Source: Cyanophora paradoxa (Eukaryota > Glaucocystophyceae > Cyanophorales > Cyanophoraceae). Taken from it: a stretch of DNA of 64,000 bases. The position numbers and the translations under genes are program-made. The DNA is taken from contig QPMI01000179.1 of the NCBI GenBank assembly GCA_004431415.1, forward strand, positions 1 through 64,000, read 5' to 3'. Every line of letters starts with the position of its first letter. Position 1 is the first letter of the stretch. Positions 10,376 to 20,888 of this stretch are shown here, piece by piece. Under the pieces are notes generated by a model that saw only the letters and a program-made list of their open reading frames with translations, did no database searches and was not told where the DNA came from.

Positions 10376-12753
10376 TCGGATGAAATCTTAATCGGTACTC
10401 CGTGCAACGGGATCCAGTGATCAAATAGAGCTCGAATAACATAATGCGCAGACTTTGTTCGAGCTGCGACTGCATGACTCCATCGAGTGAAAACATCCGT
10501 GATCGTTATCAAATATTGATTCCCAGATGATGTCCTCGGAAGCGGACCAACAATATCAATTTCAATATGCTTCATAGGTCCGTCGGCATGGATCTCAAAT
10601 TGCGGAACTTGTTGTGTCCTCTTCGATAACTTAATGCGCTGACAATCGGCGCACCGAGAAACCAACGAAGCAACATCGGCGTACATATTCCGCCAGTAAT
10701 AACGCCGCTTTAAGTGATCGTACATTTTTCCAATACCGGGGTGTCCAAGAGAACGATGAACTGAGAAAAGAACTGTTTCGCGTAACTGATCCGGTACGCA
10801 AATGCGAATAAGTCCATCCACATCGCGCTGATGTACGAGTACTCCATCGCGAAGAACAAACTTATTTGTTTTCAAAAGGCGCTCGGCCTCCTTGTTGGGT
10901 CCAAGGGGCTCGACAGTGACGTCGGCCTCCAAATATTTGATCATGTCCGAAAAAGTAACATCTTTTAATTGCTCAAGTCTAATCTGAGCCGGTGATAAAC
11001 TCAATTGAATTTCTACTGCATCCAGAAATGCGGAAAAGATGGGCGAAGTCACCTCCATCGCCTCTAAAGCATTTACCGCCGTCCGCACAAGTCTGGAGAG
11101 CGCATCGGCATCGGCATTCGACTTGCCGGGCTTGTACTGAATTTCAAAATTGAACGGTTGCATATCCAAAACCCAGCGAGTGATCCGAGCACTCGGCAAA
11201 TTCTTTGCCGCCTTGAAATACTGGAGAGCAGAGTGGTCTGACTAAATAATAAATTTCTGTCCACGCAAATAATGAGAAAACTTTTTAGTCACTGCCCACC
11301 AAATCGCATACAACTCCTGTTCAGTGACCGTCCACTTCTGCTGCTCCTCAGTGAGAGGTTCAGCCGCATACTCAATAACAACTTCCTTATTCCACTTCTT
11401 CTCCGCTGATGTAAATTTGTGAGAAGCAAATTGCACGAACTTTTCATTCCCAGATGAGTCCACCTGAGAGAGAACTGCCCCCACTCCAACTTTTGAGGCG
11501 TCAGTCTTTAAAATGAAAGGCTTGCTGAAATCAGGGAGTGCCAGAATAGGCGCTGAACACAAAATCTCCTTCAATTTTCGAAATGCAAGGTCCTCCTTGG
11601 GACCCCAATAAAAATGTGTGCCTTTAGAGCACAAGTCATGCAAAGGTGCCGCAATCAAGGCACAACTCATGATAAAAATTCTATAATATCCTACCATACC
11701 TAAGAAAGTACGAACTTCTGATACAGATCGTGGAGTCGGGAATTTCCGAACTGCCTCCACTTTAGCCTCAGAGGGCTTGATTCCTTTTCTAGTAACTGTA
11801 AATCCTAAATATTCCAATTCAGCCTTGAAGAACTTCGATTTCTTGGGCTTGAAGAACAAATTAGCCCTCCTCATAGCATCGAAGACCCACTGAAGATCAG
11901 CAAGGTGCTGTTTCAGGGATTTTGAAAAGACACAAATGTCATCAAGGTAAACCAGAATGAAAATATATAGATAAGTTCCAAATACACTATCCATCATAGT
12001 CTGAAAAGTGGCCGGCGCGGTCTTGAGCCCTTGAGGCATAACATTCCACTGAAACAATCCAATGGGAGTCCTGAAGGCGGTCTTCTCCTTGTCCTCCTCC
12101 TTCATTTCAACTCCCCAATAACCGTCAGGCGCATCCATGGCTGAAATATATATAGAACCTGTTAAAGCTTCCAAAGCATCATCGATTCTAGGAAGGGGAT
12201 AAGCGTCATCCATAGTAACGGAATTTAACTTCCGATAATCAATGCAAAACCGCAAAGTTCCATCCTTCTTGCGCACCAATACCACTGGGGCGGCCCAGGG
12301 CGAGCGAGAGGGACGAATTAAATTGCGACTCAACAATTTCTTGGTCTCATTGACGATTAAATCCCGCTCCTGTTGAGAGTGTCTGCGAGGAGGCTCAGCA
12401 ATAGGACGAGCATCACCAGTGTTGATAGCATGCTTGACAGGCAGATGAGGCCCATCAGGATCATAAGGCAGTAACTCAGCCTTAGCTCGATCCAGATTCC
12501 CAGCAAGGAAATCCAGCATAACTGCACGTTCGTCAGCCTTGTCCTCAGGGCTGCCGACGTCAACACTTTTAAGAAAGTCAAAAACATTTTGTCCAAATTG
12601 CTGGCGAATCTCCTCATGAATAAGTTCGGAAGCATTTTCTATGGGAACTGCATGTAAATTCGAAAACTGCTTCAATCTATCATCAAGGGGATAGGTGCAC
12701 TCGGGGAGTCCATAAGAAAACTCAGACTTTTTAGAATCCAAATTCGCATCCAA
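10376..12753 (-). pseudogene. Ty3/gypsy element D1: reverse transcriptase, RNase H, truncated integrase
   Basis: Retroelement replication enzyme, read on the minus strand. The frame from 12753 holds the RT entry (SRSPWAAPVVLVRKKDGTLRF), the palm motif VYLDD, the thumb-connection FFKPKKSKFFKAELEYLGF, and RNase H with ILKTDASKVGVGAVLSQ and TVTEQELYAI. A TAG at 11242-11244 interrupts RNase H just before SDHSALQY. The frame reopens through DADALSRL and an intact H2C2 zinc finger (H-x3-H, C-x2-C) to integrase with HIEIDIVGPLP (first Asp) and KISSD (second Asp). It ends there because S1 follows at 10375, so the catalytic Glu is missing. The element is dead by stop codon and truncation. It belongs with D2 and the 51-62 kb element by sequence. 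Confidence 0.93.
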
Positions 12754-13829
12754 ACTCGAAGATTGAGGTCTAGCTTCTGGACTAGCTTCTTTCTTCGACT
12801 TGACAGTTGTGAATTAATCTTGGCATCCATAGAGCCGACTTGGATTGAGTCTGCGCAGGCGTACTCAGAGGCGTATGTTGTGCACGAAGGGGGAACTTCT
12901 TTTGGTTCCACTTCCTTCACATACTCTCCTTTCCCCTCCTGATCATAACTCAATTTAATTCCAAGGTCGTGCAATTCAGCGTCGAAACGAAATTCAGGAA
13001 TAAATGTGGCAAGTCTCACGCCTTTTCGCAGAAGGACTGGCTTCTCATCAAAGCGATTGCTCAAATTCGAAACCAATCCACCAACTCTACCTCCGCGACA
13101 CTTCGTCGGTCCGGCCGCTAAGCGGACCTCCGGATTGTCGTCCCATGTGAAAAACTCTTTGAGAAAACCATCGCAGTCCGGCACATAATGATTGCCACGG
13201 ACTTTAAACTCTACAAACCGCTGAACTCCAGGCTCAATTTTAGCATCCTTGGCAACTTCCAAAACAAATCCATAATCCTCAACAACTCTGCGACTGCTGG
13301 AATTAGGTGAGGGAATATTGTCTTGAGCATCTTGCGAAGATGATGGCTGCTCTGATGCGCCGCCCAGCACAGGAAGAACCTTGCACTGAACTGGCTTGTC
13401 CGGAAATCGGGCGAAACTCAAAGTCCGATCTGTAGGTCCAACATTCGCATAAGTGACTCCATTCTCGGAAAAGAAATCCTGGCCTAGAATGCCATCGAGC
13501 ACATAACCAGGAAAATCCACAACAAGAAATGGAAAACTCTTGGTGAGCGGCCCAATTGAGGCCGAGAGATTGATCTCACCAGGTACAGTCACTAGTGTCG
13601 AATTCGGCAACTTAACAGATGGAGTGAAACGGTTGCGAAACACTTTATGATGAAGTCCAAGTTGGGAAACAGTTTTTGAGAGGATAATAGAAACATCTGC
13701 CCTGCTGTCCAATAAGAAAGAGTAGGGTTTGCCTTGGATGATGACTTCTACAATCGATCTCCCTGGAGCCTGCCCGAACCGCCGCTCAGCTGGAGCATTA
13801 TTGTGGGAGTCCAAGGAACAAATTTGCAA
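12672..13829 (-). pseudogene. D1 retropepsin and protease-RT linker, catalytic motif damaged
   Basis: This minus-strand frame lies upstream of the D1 RT. PGRSIVEVII and FLLDSRADVSII mark the aspartic protease; the usual D-[TS]-G-A is DSRA here, so the catalytic-loop Gly is Arg, which should abolish activity. GILGQDFF is the flap-side motif. About 200 residues of linker follow, matching D2 (charged, with FVEFKVRGNH, GGRVGGLV and LATFIPEF). The frame slips by one somewhere around 12,800-12,840 before RT, leaving an 82-bp overlap. The left part of the protein and all of gag are lost: beyond about 13,830 the DNA is an unrelated plus-strand coding-like piece. Confidence 0.88.
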
Positions 13830-13990
13830 TGAGGCGCGGCACCATCGGCCGCATGCAGCGTGAGCTCGCAGAGGACGACTCGGTCAGCCTCGCCTCCCAC
13901 GCCAGCCACCACACCAACCTCTTCGAGCGCGATGCGGGCGCCAGCAGCAGCTCCTCCAGCGGCCGCCGCCGCCAGCGCTCCCGAACCTGA
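13829..13990 (+). pseudogene. Short coding-like fragment, possible host gene piece
   Basis: From an ATG at 13829 there are 53 codons, beginning MRRGTIGRMQRELAEDDSVS and ending in a run of Ser followed by an Arg-rich tail (GRRRQRSRT). GC-rich third positions make it look coding and unlike the AT-richer D1 sequence beside it. The stop codon (13988-13990) belongs to the first R2 unit, so the real protein probably went on and has been cut. The left side is cut by D1. No family is recognised; the start codon is a guess. Confidence 0.4.
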
Positions 13991-14936
13991 TAGAGTGTTC
14001 TGGAACACTCCAGCAATCCCTGCACACTGTTTTGTGTGGATGGGGACCCCTGTGAGATTCCAGGGGCGCTAAGGGGAGCACTGAACCCAAACAAGAGATC
14101 AGCAAAGAGACACCCCTCCTCGTCATGCACACCTTACAGAGTGCTTCAGACCACCCGAGGGCTCCCTGCACACTTTTTTGTGTGGGTGGGGACCCCTGGG
14201 AGATTTTGGAGGGGCAACAGGGGGAGCACTGACCCCAAACAAGAACACCAAAAAGAGACACCCATTCACATCATCCAAACCTGATAGAGTGTTCTGGAAC
14301 ACTCCAGCAATCCCTGCACACTGGTTTGTGTGGGTGGGGACCCCTGTGAGATTCCAGGGGGCGATTGGGGGAGCACTGAGCCCAAACAAAAGATCAGCAA
14401 AGAGACACCCCTCCTCGTCATGCACACCTTACAGAGTGCTTCAGACCACCCAAGGGCTCCCTGCACACTGTTTTGTGTGGGTGGGGACCCCTGTGAGATT
14501 TTGCATGGGCAACTGGGGGGAGCGCTGACCCCAAAACAAGAAACTAGAAATACAACACCCATTCTCCTCATGTGAACCTGACAGAGTGCTCTGGAACACC
14601 CCAGGGCTCCCTGCCCACTGTTTTGTTTGAACGGGACCCCTGTGAGATTTTGGGGACAACAGGGGGAGCGCTGACCCCAAACAAGAAACTAGAAAACCCG
14701 ACACCCATATCCCTCATGCAAAACGGACAGAGTACTCTGGAATCCCCCAGGGCTTCCTACCCACTGCTTTGTGCAGACAGGGACCCCTGTAAAATTTTGG
14801 GGGCAACAGGGGGAGCACTGACCCCAAACAAGAACACCAAAAAGAGACACCCATTCACATCATCCAAACCTGATATATATATATATGACTGTTCAGGAAC
14901 ACTACAGCATTCTCTGCACACTGTTTTGTGTGGAGT
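13985..14936 (+). repeat. Repeat R2 array, forward (about 6.5 units)
   Basis: Reference block for R2. Two alternating versions, one with gatagagtgttctggaacac and one with cagagtgcttcagaccaccc, give a dimer of 294 bp (13988 to 14282), that is 147 bp per unit. Each unit contains cactgttttgtgtgg, a ggggacccctgtgag box, an acaggggga box and an aaacaagaaactagaaa or aaacaagagatcagcaaag tail. In the last unit tgatagagtg is replaced by a (TA)n run near 14873. Because 147 is divisible by three, long chance reading frames run through it. Confidence 0.93.
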
Positions 14937-15079
14937 ATTTGATGGGTGAGAAATTGAAGAGTTTTGGACTGAAAGTAGATGAAAAGATTGATGATTTGCG
15001 CTCTGAAATAAAGTGCACAAATAATGCAGTTCTTGATCAGTTGGATCAGATTAAGGAAACTGAGCCACAAGGGGGCTAG
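14937..15079 (+). pseudogene. Coiled-coil fragment, probably from a gag
   Basis: Open plus-strand frame reading KLKSFGLKVDEKIDDLRSEI, then NNAVLDQLDQIKE and a stop at 15079. It has a heptad-like pattern and resembles the C-terminal coiled coil of the D2 gag (VNRLDRKIDDRLDELRADL). The left side is cut by R2. The gag assignment rests on this short similarity only. Confidence 0.4.
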
Positions 15080-15241
15080 GGGCTAGATCGGGGCTAGGGG
15101 CAGGTTGAGCGATGTGTTCACAGTGCTCATAAGAGGCTAGGGAATGGTCATACGCACGAGCAGCGTCTGAAAGATTAGCGTAGAATGAAGAATGAGAGGG
15201 GTCAGCAGTAGAGATGAAACGGAAATACCCACGGACATAGG
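15080..15241 (-). other. Short coding-like stretch, weakly AP2-like
   Basis: The minus strand is open and reads YVRGYFRFISTADPSHSSFY and then LSDAARAYDHSLASYE. The AARAYD word with a preceding aromatic-rich strand is reminiscent of the C-terminal half of the plant/algal AP2 DNA-binding domain, but the WLG-type core is absent. It ends where the helicase fragment begins on the other strand. This is the only content seen in this gap. Confidence 0.2.
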
Positions 15242-15788
15242 ACCGCCTACTGGGTCTACTTCCCCGACGAACGCATCGGCAGGCGAGCAACGGACGTCAA
15301 GCAGGTCACGATGCCCCACGGCAGGATTGTGCACGCGATCACGATCGAGCCAATGCTCCGCAAAGCAGGTGAAACCACCCCCATGCATGCCGCGCACATT
15401 CCAGTGATGCAGACTCTGAAATATTTCCCCAGATCTCGACGAGAACAGCTTCAAGAAGCAGACATCCGTGCACGCAAACAACGAGCGCAAGGGCCCGCCC
15501 TTCAGGCTTGCGTTCGCCTCAACGGTCTACAAGGCGCAGGGACACACGCTCCTGCGCGCAATCGGCGACCTGAAGGGCATGATCGCCAGCTACAACCACC
15601 GGCGCCAGCTCTACGTGATGCTCAGCCGCGTCAAGAAGGGCGACTACATCCTCCTCGCCCACCTTGCATCGCTCAAGCCGGTCAAGCTTTGGGACATCCT
15701 GGTCAAGATAGATTGGGACATGCAGGCCGAGCTCGTCCACGAGAAGAAGGAGACCGACTACTACGCAGAGCTCCGGACCTCCGACTGA
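15242..15788 (+). pseudogene. PIF1/RecD-type DNA helicase, C-terminal fragment with one intron
   Basis: C-terminal part of a superfamily-1B helicase. Exon 1 (15242-15368) reads YWVYFPDERIGRR and TMPHGRIVHAI; exon 2 (15433-15788) reads FASTVYKAQGHTL, matching SF1 motif V, and QLYVMLSRVKKGDY, matching motif VI, then ends at a natural-looking stop. Between them a 64-nt stretch begins GTGAAA after GCAG and ends TTTCCCCAG; removing it joins the two frames exactly (phase 1). The N-terminal helicase motifs (Walker A and B) are missing, cut off at about 15,241. It could come from a host PIF1 gene, a Helitron or a viral helicase; the motifs do not decide. Confidence 0.65.
15369..15432 (+). other. Predicted spliceosomal intron in the helicase fragment
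   Basis: 64 nt, donor GCAG|GTGAAA, acceptor TTTCCCCAG, phase 1. Reading through it unspliced shifts the frame, whereas splicing gives continuous helicase sequence (RKADLDENSFKK across the join). Confidence 0.6.
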
Positions 15789-15908
15789 TAGCCCCCCGCT
15801 ACTACTAGTGCTGTTAAAGTGTAGGGGGTTGTTAATCTTGGGTTCTAATAATACAAAAACAAAGTCTACCACTGCATAAGCCCTTGCGCTTGCAGTTGGT
15901 AGCATCGG
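15789..15908 (+). promoter_or_regulatory. Element A: LTR remnant and tRNA primer-binding site
   Basis: An AT-rich stretch after the helicase stop ends in cttgCA (15893-15894), then two bases, then TGGTAGCATCGG (15897-15908). A retroelement 5' LTR normally ends in CA and is followed within a few bases by a primer-binding site starting TGG. The first eight bases, TGGTAGCA, match the complement of the 3' end of many initiator-methionine tRNAs. The same 12 bases stand upstream of gag in element B, and a one-base variant in C. The LTR's 5' end is not seen. Confidence 0.45.
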
Positions 15909-16925
15909 TGTTAAAAACCGATCCTATCTTTTAAGAAATAATAACTCAATCATTGCGTCCGATTCCAAATCCCAAGCTGTACTGTGGCATAGGACTGGAA
16001 ACCGTCTCATCAGGACGGATCCCATCGTTGAAATTGAACAAGAAGAGGCCGACGAAGGCGCCGATATTCTAGAGCAGATGGCGGCTGCTGCTGCTCAAAG
16101 GCTGGATATTATTCATCGTTTGAACACTGGGAGCCAGAAAAAGTATGATGGCATAGATGCCTCACACACCTTCGATAATTTTGTCGCTGATATCAACGTT
16201 GTTTTCAATTATGACCTTGCGTGGACCAATGCTGAAAAGTTCCAAATTATTCAGGCTCATACTTCTGGACCCGTTAAATTGTTCGTCGAGGGCAAAAGGC
16301 CAAATGGCGCAATTCCAGATAATTTTATTGCGACACTTTTGCGCGAAATAAAGGCGCAGTTTGATTTTAGTGAATTTGATTACCGCAAGGAACTTGAGAC
16401 TTACAATCCACGAAATGCGCTCACTAATGAATTCGATGTGCGAGTCTTCCTGGCTCGGGCTGCCCTGACGGCTCCTAAGGCTTGGCCCCATGAATCTGAC
16501 AGCAACAAAGTGTCCAAAGTTAATGGAATTTTGGTTGAGCGTGGGTGCACGTACTTTGGTTTTTACATCTGGAATGGTGATATTAAGACAGTCGATGATT
16601 TTCTTAAATGTCGGGAGAAAGCAGAGAATGCGAAAAGTGTTCCGTTGGTGTTTAGCCAATCAAATGTGCAACAGGTGGGAGTGTCAGCTGTTGGAAATGC
16701 TATGTCAACTTCAGCTGCGAATGCAACAAATCGGCTGGGAAATGTTGGAAATGTAGGAATTAACATTGGAAATGTGCCTTCTGGATCTGCTGGGTCACGG
16801 CCTGGATGCCCACATTGTGGACGGTTTCTGGATTTGTTCTCCTGGCACGATCCGGATCAGTGTCAAAATAGACCTGGGGCGCCACCTCGGACACCTTATT
16901 ATGGATCTCGTGGTTATTCTGGACC
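15909..16925 (+). CDS. gag: Element A gag (capsid and nucleocapsid), 3' end lost
   Basis: Structural protein of a Ty3/gypsy element. The first ATG is 16078, but the frame is open back to the primer-binding site and encodes RTGNRLIRTDP followed by an acidic EIEQEEADEGAD block that B and C share, so translation may begin earlier. After ATG come the capsid part (FDNFVADINVVF, LREIKAQFDFSEFD) and a Gly/Asn-rich linker. The single zinc-binding motif is CPHC-x9-H-x4-C, longer than the usual C-x2-C-x4-H-x4-C. Near 16,925 gag is joined directly to RT in another frame; the whole protease is deleted. Confidence 0.8.
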
Positions 16926-18268
16926 CAATCGATTACTCTCCAAGAGACCGGGAGTTGTTCAAGAAGACGATTTTGGACCTTTTGGCCCGGAATTTAGCTG
17001 TACATTCCCACAGTTCTTGGTCGTCTCCTGCATTCTTTGTCAGTAAACATGACACTTCAGCAATGCGACTTGTTGTGGACTACAGGAACTTAAATGCCGC
17101 AACTAAGAAAAATGTTTATCCACTCCCAAGCATTCAGGATATGCTGGATGCTTTACAAGGGAGTAAATTCTTTTCTAACATGGATTTAGTTAGTGGATTT
17201 TGGCAAGTACGAATGAAAAAGTCTGATCGTGAGAAAACTGCTTTCAAGACACCCTTTGGACTGTTTGAGATGAATGTTATGCCAATGGGGCTCACAAACG
17301 CTCCTCCCACATTCCAGGCTATCATGGAAAACATCTTCAACGATTATCTGTGGATGTTTGTGCTGGTCTTTATTGATGATCTTATCACGTATTCAAAGAC
17401 TTTTGAGGATCATTGTCGGGATTTGCAACTTACTTTCAATCGTTTGCGTGAAAACAATGCCAAACTGAAACCTAATAAATGTCATTTCTTTAAAGCAGAA
17501 CTCAAATTTCTTGGTCATATTGCCGATCGAATTGGTCGGCGTCCTGATCCTGCTAAACTGGAGGCAATTGAAAAAGTTCCTTTGCCCACCAATGCAACAG
17601 AGTTGAGGTCGTTTTTGGGATCTTGCAATTATTACAGAGATAATGTCAACAAATTTTCTATCATAACTTCTGATCTCTACAACCTGACACAGAAGGATGC
17701 CCCTTTTATTTGGACATCCAATCACACAGAAGCATTCAACTTGTTGAAATCTGAGTTAATCAAGGCTACTGTTTTACATTATCCGAATTTCAACAAACCC
17801 TTTGTTATTGAAACTGATGCCTGCGAAAAAGGAGCTTCCGGAATATTGTCACAAGAAGATGATGGAATTTTGAAACCAGTCTGTTTCTATAGTCGAAAGT
17901 GGAGAGGGTCTGAGAAGCAGATGCCCCCATCTGAAGGTGAATGTGCTGCCTTGGTTGATTGTCTTACTCAATGGAGCCATTATTTACTTGGGGCTCCTAT
18001 GTCCACAGTCTTCACAGACTGTGAAGCACTGGAATGGCTTCTTAGTAGAAAGCTCGGGAAAGGAAAGCTTGCCCGATGGGCAGCTCTTATACAACAGTAT
18101 GATATTGATATCAAACATAGAAAGGGTTCCATGAATCGTGCTGATGGTTTCTCACGAGTTCCAGTGGAACCATCATCACATGTTTATGCTGAAGACAAGT
18201 ACGAAATATTGAACTTAGAAATCTCGCTATCTGACAATTATAAAGCTCTTTATCACGAACAACGTTAA
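16926..18268 (+). pseudogene. pol: Element A reverse transcriptase and RNase H
   Basis: The frame starts at DPIDYSPRDRELFKK, the usual entry to a gypsy RT. It then has SWSSPAFFV, RLVVDYRNLN, AFKTPFGLFEMNVMPMGLTN, the catalytic palm VFIDD (FIDD is normal in this superfamily), KPNKCHFFKAELKFLGH and RNase H (VIETDACEKGASGILSQ, SEGECAALVDCLTQWSHYL). The RT and RNase H catalytic residues seem complete. A TAA at 18266-18268 ends it, yet the same frame goes on coding-like for about 18 codons (ELAAIISILEGGG), so the stop is probably a lesion. The protease that should precede RT is deleted. Confidence 0.92.
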
Positions 18269-18795
18269 GACACAGAATTGGCTGCTATAATTTCAATACT
18301 GGAAGGTGGGGGGAGACCTTGAATGAGAAGCTGAAGCGCGCTATTAAGTTCTATAGCCTAAACAAACATGGTATCCTTGAATTTTCGCCTCCGACGCTTA
18401 GACCAAGACCTGTTATTCCCACTTCTTTCCAGCATGACTTGATTAAGGATGCTCATGATAACCCATTGGCTGGCCACCGTGGTGCAGAAAAGATCTTACA
18501 CAATTTGAAGAAGAAGTACTACTGGGCCTCCATGAACATTGACGTCAAGAAGTATGTTGAGCAATGCCAGAAGTGTCAGTTTCGCAAGCCGTTGACGGGA
18601 CGTTCTCAAGCTCCTCAACAGACTGTGCCTGCAACACGGCCTTTTGAAGTGATTGAGTTGGATTTTATTGGACCACTCCCTACTACATCTCGTGGAAATC
18701 GGTTTGTCTGTACAGCAGTTTGTGTTTATTCTGGATATCCAGAAGCCAAGGCTTACCCAACTATGTCGGCAAAGGCAGCTGCAAATCTATTGCAG
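18269..18795 (+). pseudogene. pol: Element A integrase, truncated before the second catalytic Asp
   Basis: After the premature stop, the frame shifts inside the run ggtgggggg (18,304-18,312). The H2C2 zinc finger is intact (HDN..AGHRG, CQKCQ), and the core begins with ELDFIGPLPTTSRGN (first Asp). The sequence leaves integrase near 18,795 (ANLLQW) and enters element B on the opposite strand, so the second Asp and the Glu are gone. The two elements are joined convergently at their broken 3' sides. Confidence 0.9.
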
Positions 18796-20664
18796 TGGTC
18801 TAGACTTGATAGGTTGATGGTCCCCTGTATCAATACTGTGTTCACCAGGCAAACACTTATCCTCATCAAAAATAAACTTCTCAACAAACAAATCACAATT
18901 GTTTCGAAAGAGGTCTTCCATTGTGGCTTTTTGGTGCTCTGTTGCACCTGGAAAACCAAAATCTAATAATTGCTTGATACTATCAAAATAACCTTTATCA
19001 AAAGCAGGATCAATGGATGATTTGACACAATCTTTTTCAATTTGAGCAGACAGAGAGAGGATCTCATAGTTATCCTCTGTAACCCATGAAGCAATTACCT
19101 GACCTTTCGGCAGAGAAACATCATGATCACTAGTGTTGAAAATCACAGCCCAGACTTTGCCATCGCAGACCACATTCCTTCCATTAATTCCATACAGTTC
19201 TTTATCATGCAAATCGGAAGAATCGAATATAATACAACCACTTCCACAAATGGTTGGATTCGAGAGCTGAATGTTAACTCCAGTATTAGCCAGAATAGTT
19301 GTGGTTTCAGAGACTGCAAGACGAGTACAACTTTCTTGCAAGGAGAGTGGAACAGCCAATTCAGGATGCTTGGTTGATGAGACTAATCCAGTGGAATGAG
19401 AAATATCTATGGAATTTTTCACACAGTAATCACGGCCAAGTATCACATCATGAGACATATTATCAAGAACGAAGAGTTTTTCCTTTGTTTGAAGAGGCCC
19501 AAGGGAAACATCTACAACTACAGCCTTTGATGGAGTAATGAAATCTTTAGAAAAGCCCGCCAATTTGGGGACATCATGAAAAATGTGGTCACTTAAAACA
19601 TCTTGGACTAAACTGGACTTTGTGAGAGAAACATCTGCACCAGTGTCTAGCATTGCCCTGGTTGGTACCCCATTCACGCAAACAGGCACAGTTCCCAGGC
19701 GTGGGGCACCAGCAGATTTAAGTCCTAGGAGGACCTGCTTTGAGTATGTTATTTTAGGTTGTGCAGGCGGATACTGAGTGCTGTTTGTATTTGCACACAC
19801 AGGAGAATCAGCTTCAACAAGCTCCCCCTCATGAACAGAATCTTTAAAAATCAACTGAACTCTTTTGGGAAGAGGATTTTTTAAATTTTCACGAAGTTCA
19901 GGGTACTTGTCCCAACAGAACGGCTCGGTATGACCTCTCTGTTTACAGTGAGAACACACTCGTGGTCGCGAGGAAGAAGCTGAATTAGAAGCTGGATTTG
20001 GTTTCACTGGAGGAACCCTCTCCAAGGTTCTAGAATTATTTCCGCCTATTGATGCTGATCCAGTCATTCGAAAAAAAGGAGGATCGATCTCGCATAGCCT
20101 TTCTGCATCGCTAACCTTTTGTCTGAAGTCAGCAAGCGTGGCAATTCCGAGATGATTGAAATACTTGTAATGGGTGGAAGTCAACTGCTTCAAGATACTC
20201 TCAACATGATTGCATTCCAGTTTACCCGGTTGGGCGAATTTCACAATTTTAATAGACTTGTCTAAGTACCCATTGATGTTGCATGACTTGTAATTCTGGG
20301 ACCAAGGAGTCAAGCTGTTGAAAATTTCTCTAGCCTCGGTTTTTGGAGGGTTGAAACGTTCCTTCAGTCTTGCAAAAATAGTATCGACAAAATTAGCCGG
20401 AATAGGATTGGGAAAATCAATCTGACAAAGAAACTCATAAGCTGCCCCTTGGGTAGCCACGAGCAAAATACTGAATTTTTCACCCTCTGTCAGGTCGGGT
20501 GCTTCGCGAAAAACTACATTGTATAATTTCATTCGTAGCTCATCTACACTAACAAGATTGTCAGCACCAAAAAAGTCACCAGTGAATTTGTAGTTTTCAA
20601 CTTCTTTTTTGAGCATGCCAATAAACTTCCTTCTGTTCATCATTTGCACAAAGTCGTCGCCCAT
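18796..20664 (-). CDS. gag-pro: Element B gag-protease and start of RT
   Basis: One uninterrupted minus-strand frame. The first real ATG is at 20664 (MGDDFVQMMNRRKF); upstream of it the frame stays open with the conserved acidic stretch (DIEEDIEILIDEIAN). Order: capsid (IPANFVDTIFARLKERFNPP, FNSLTPWSQN), linker, a canonical zinc knuckle CSHCKQRGHTEPFC, then the aspartic protease with RAMLDTGADVSL and VILGRDYC, a linker, and the first residues of RT (HSIDTGDHQPIKS). Gag and protease are in the same frame, unlike D2. It stops at the join with element A, so pol is lost. Closest relative in the window is element C. Confidence 0.88.
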
Positions 20665-20767
20665 GTTGGCGATTTCGTCAATTAGTATTTCAATATCTTC
20701 CTCAATATCCAGGTCACCCGGCACCCCCACAATGCGGCCACTGCGCAGTCTCACTTTGAAAAACCTC

Positions 20768-20810
20768 CCGATGCTACCACTTTGCAAGGGAATACGACCC
20801 TTGCAAGTGG
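20768..20810 (-). promoter_or_regulatory. Element B primer-binding site within a hairpin
   Basis: Minus strand: CA, two bases, then TGGTAGCATCGG (20779-20768). The first four bases of this region lie in the stem of a near-perfect hairpin at 20777-20810: 13-bp arms CCACTTGCAAGGG and CCCTTGCAAGTGG with a one-base bulge and a 7-nt loop. A primer-binding site folded into local structure is normal for retroelements. About 80 bp of possible LTR remnant, sharing GTGCTGT with A and C, lie between here and R2. Confidence 0.5.
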
Positions 20811-20888
20811 TAGTGCAATTTACAACAAAAACACAGCACAAAAACAAGGACCCAACACCGTCTGCCCCCTCCTGGGGGCGACCTTACC

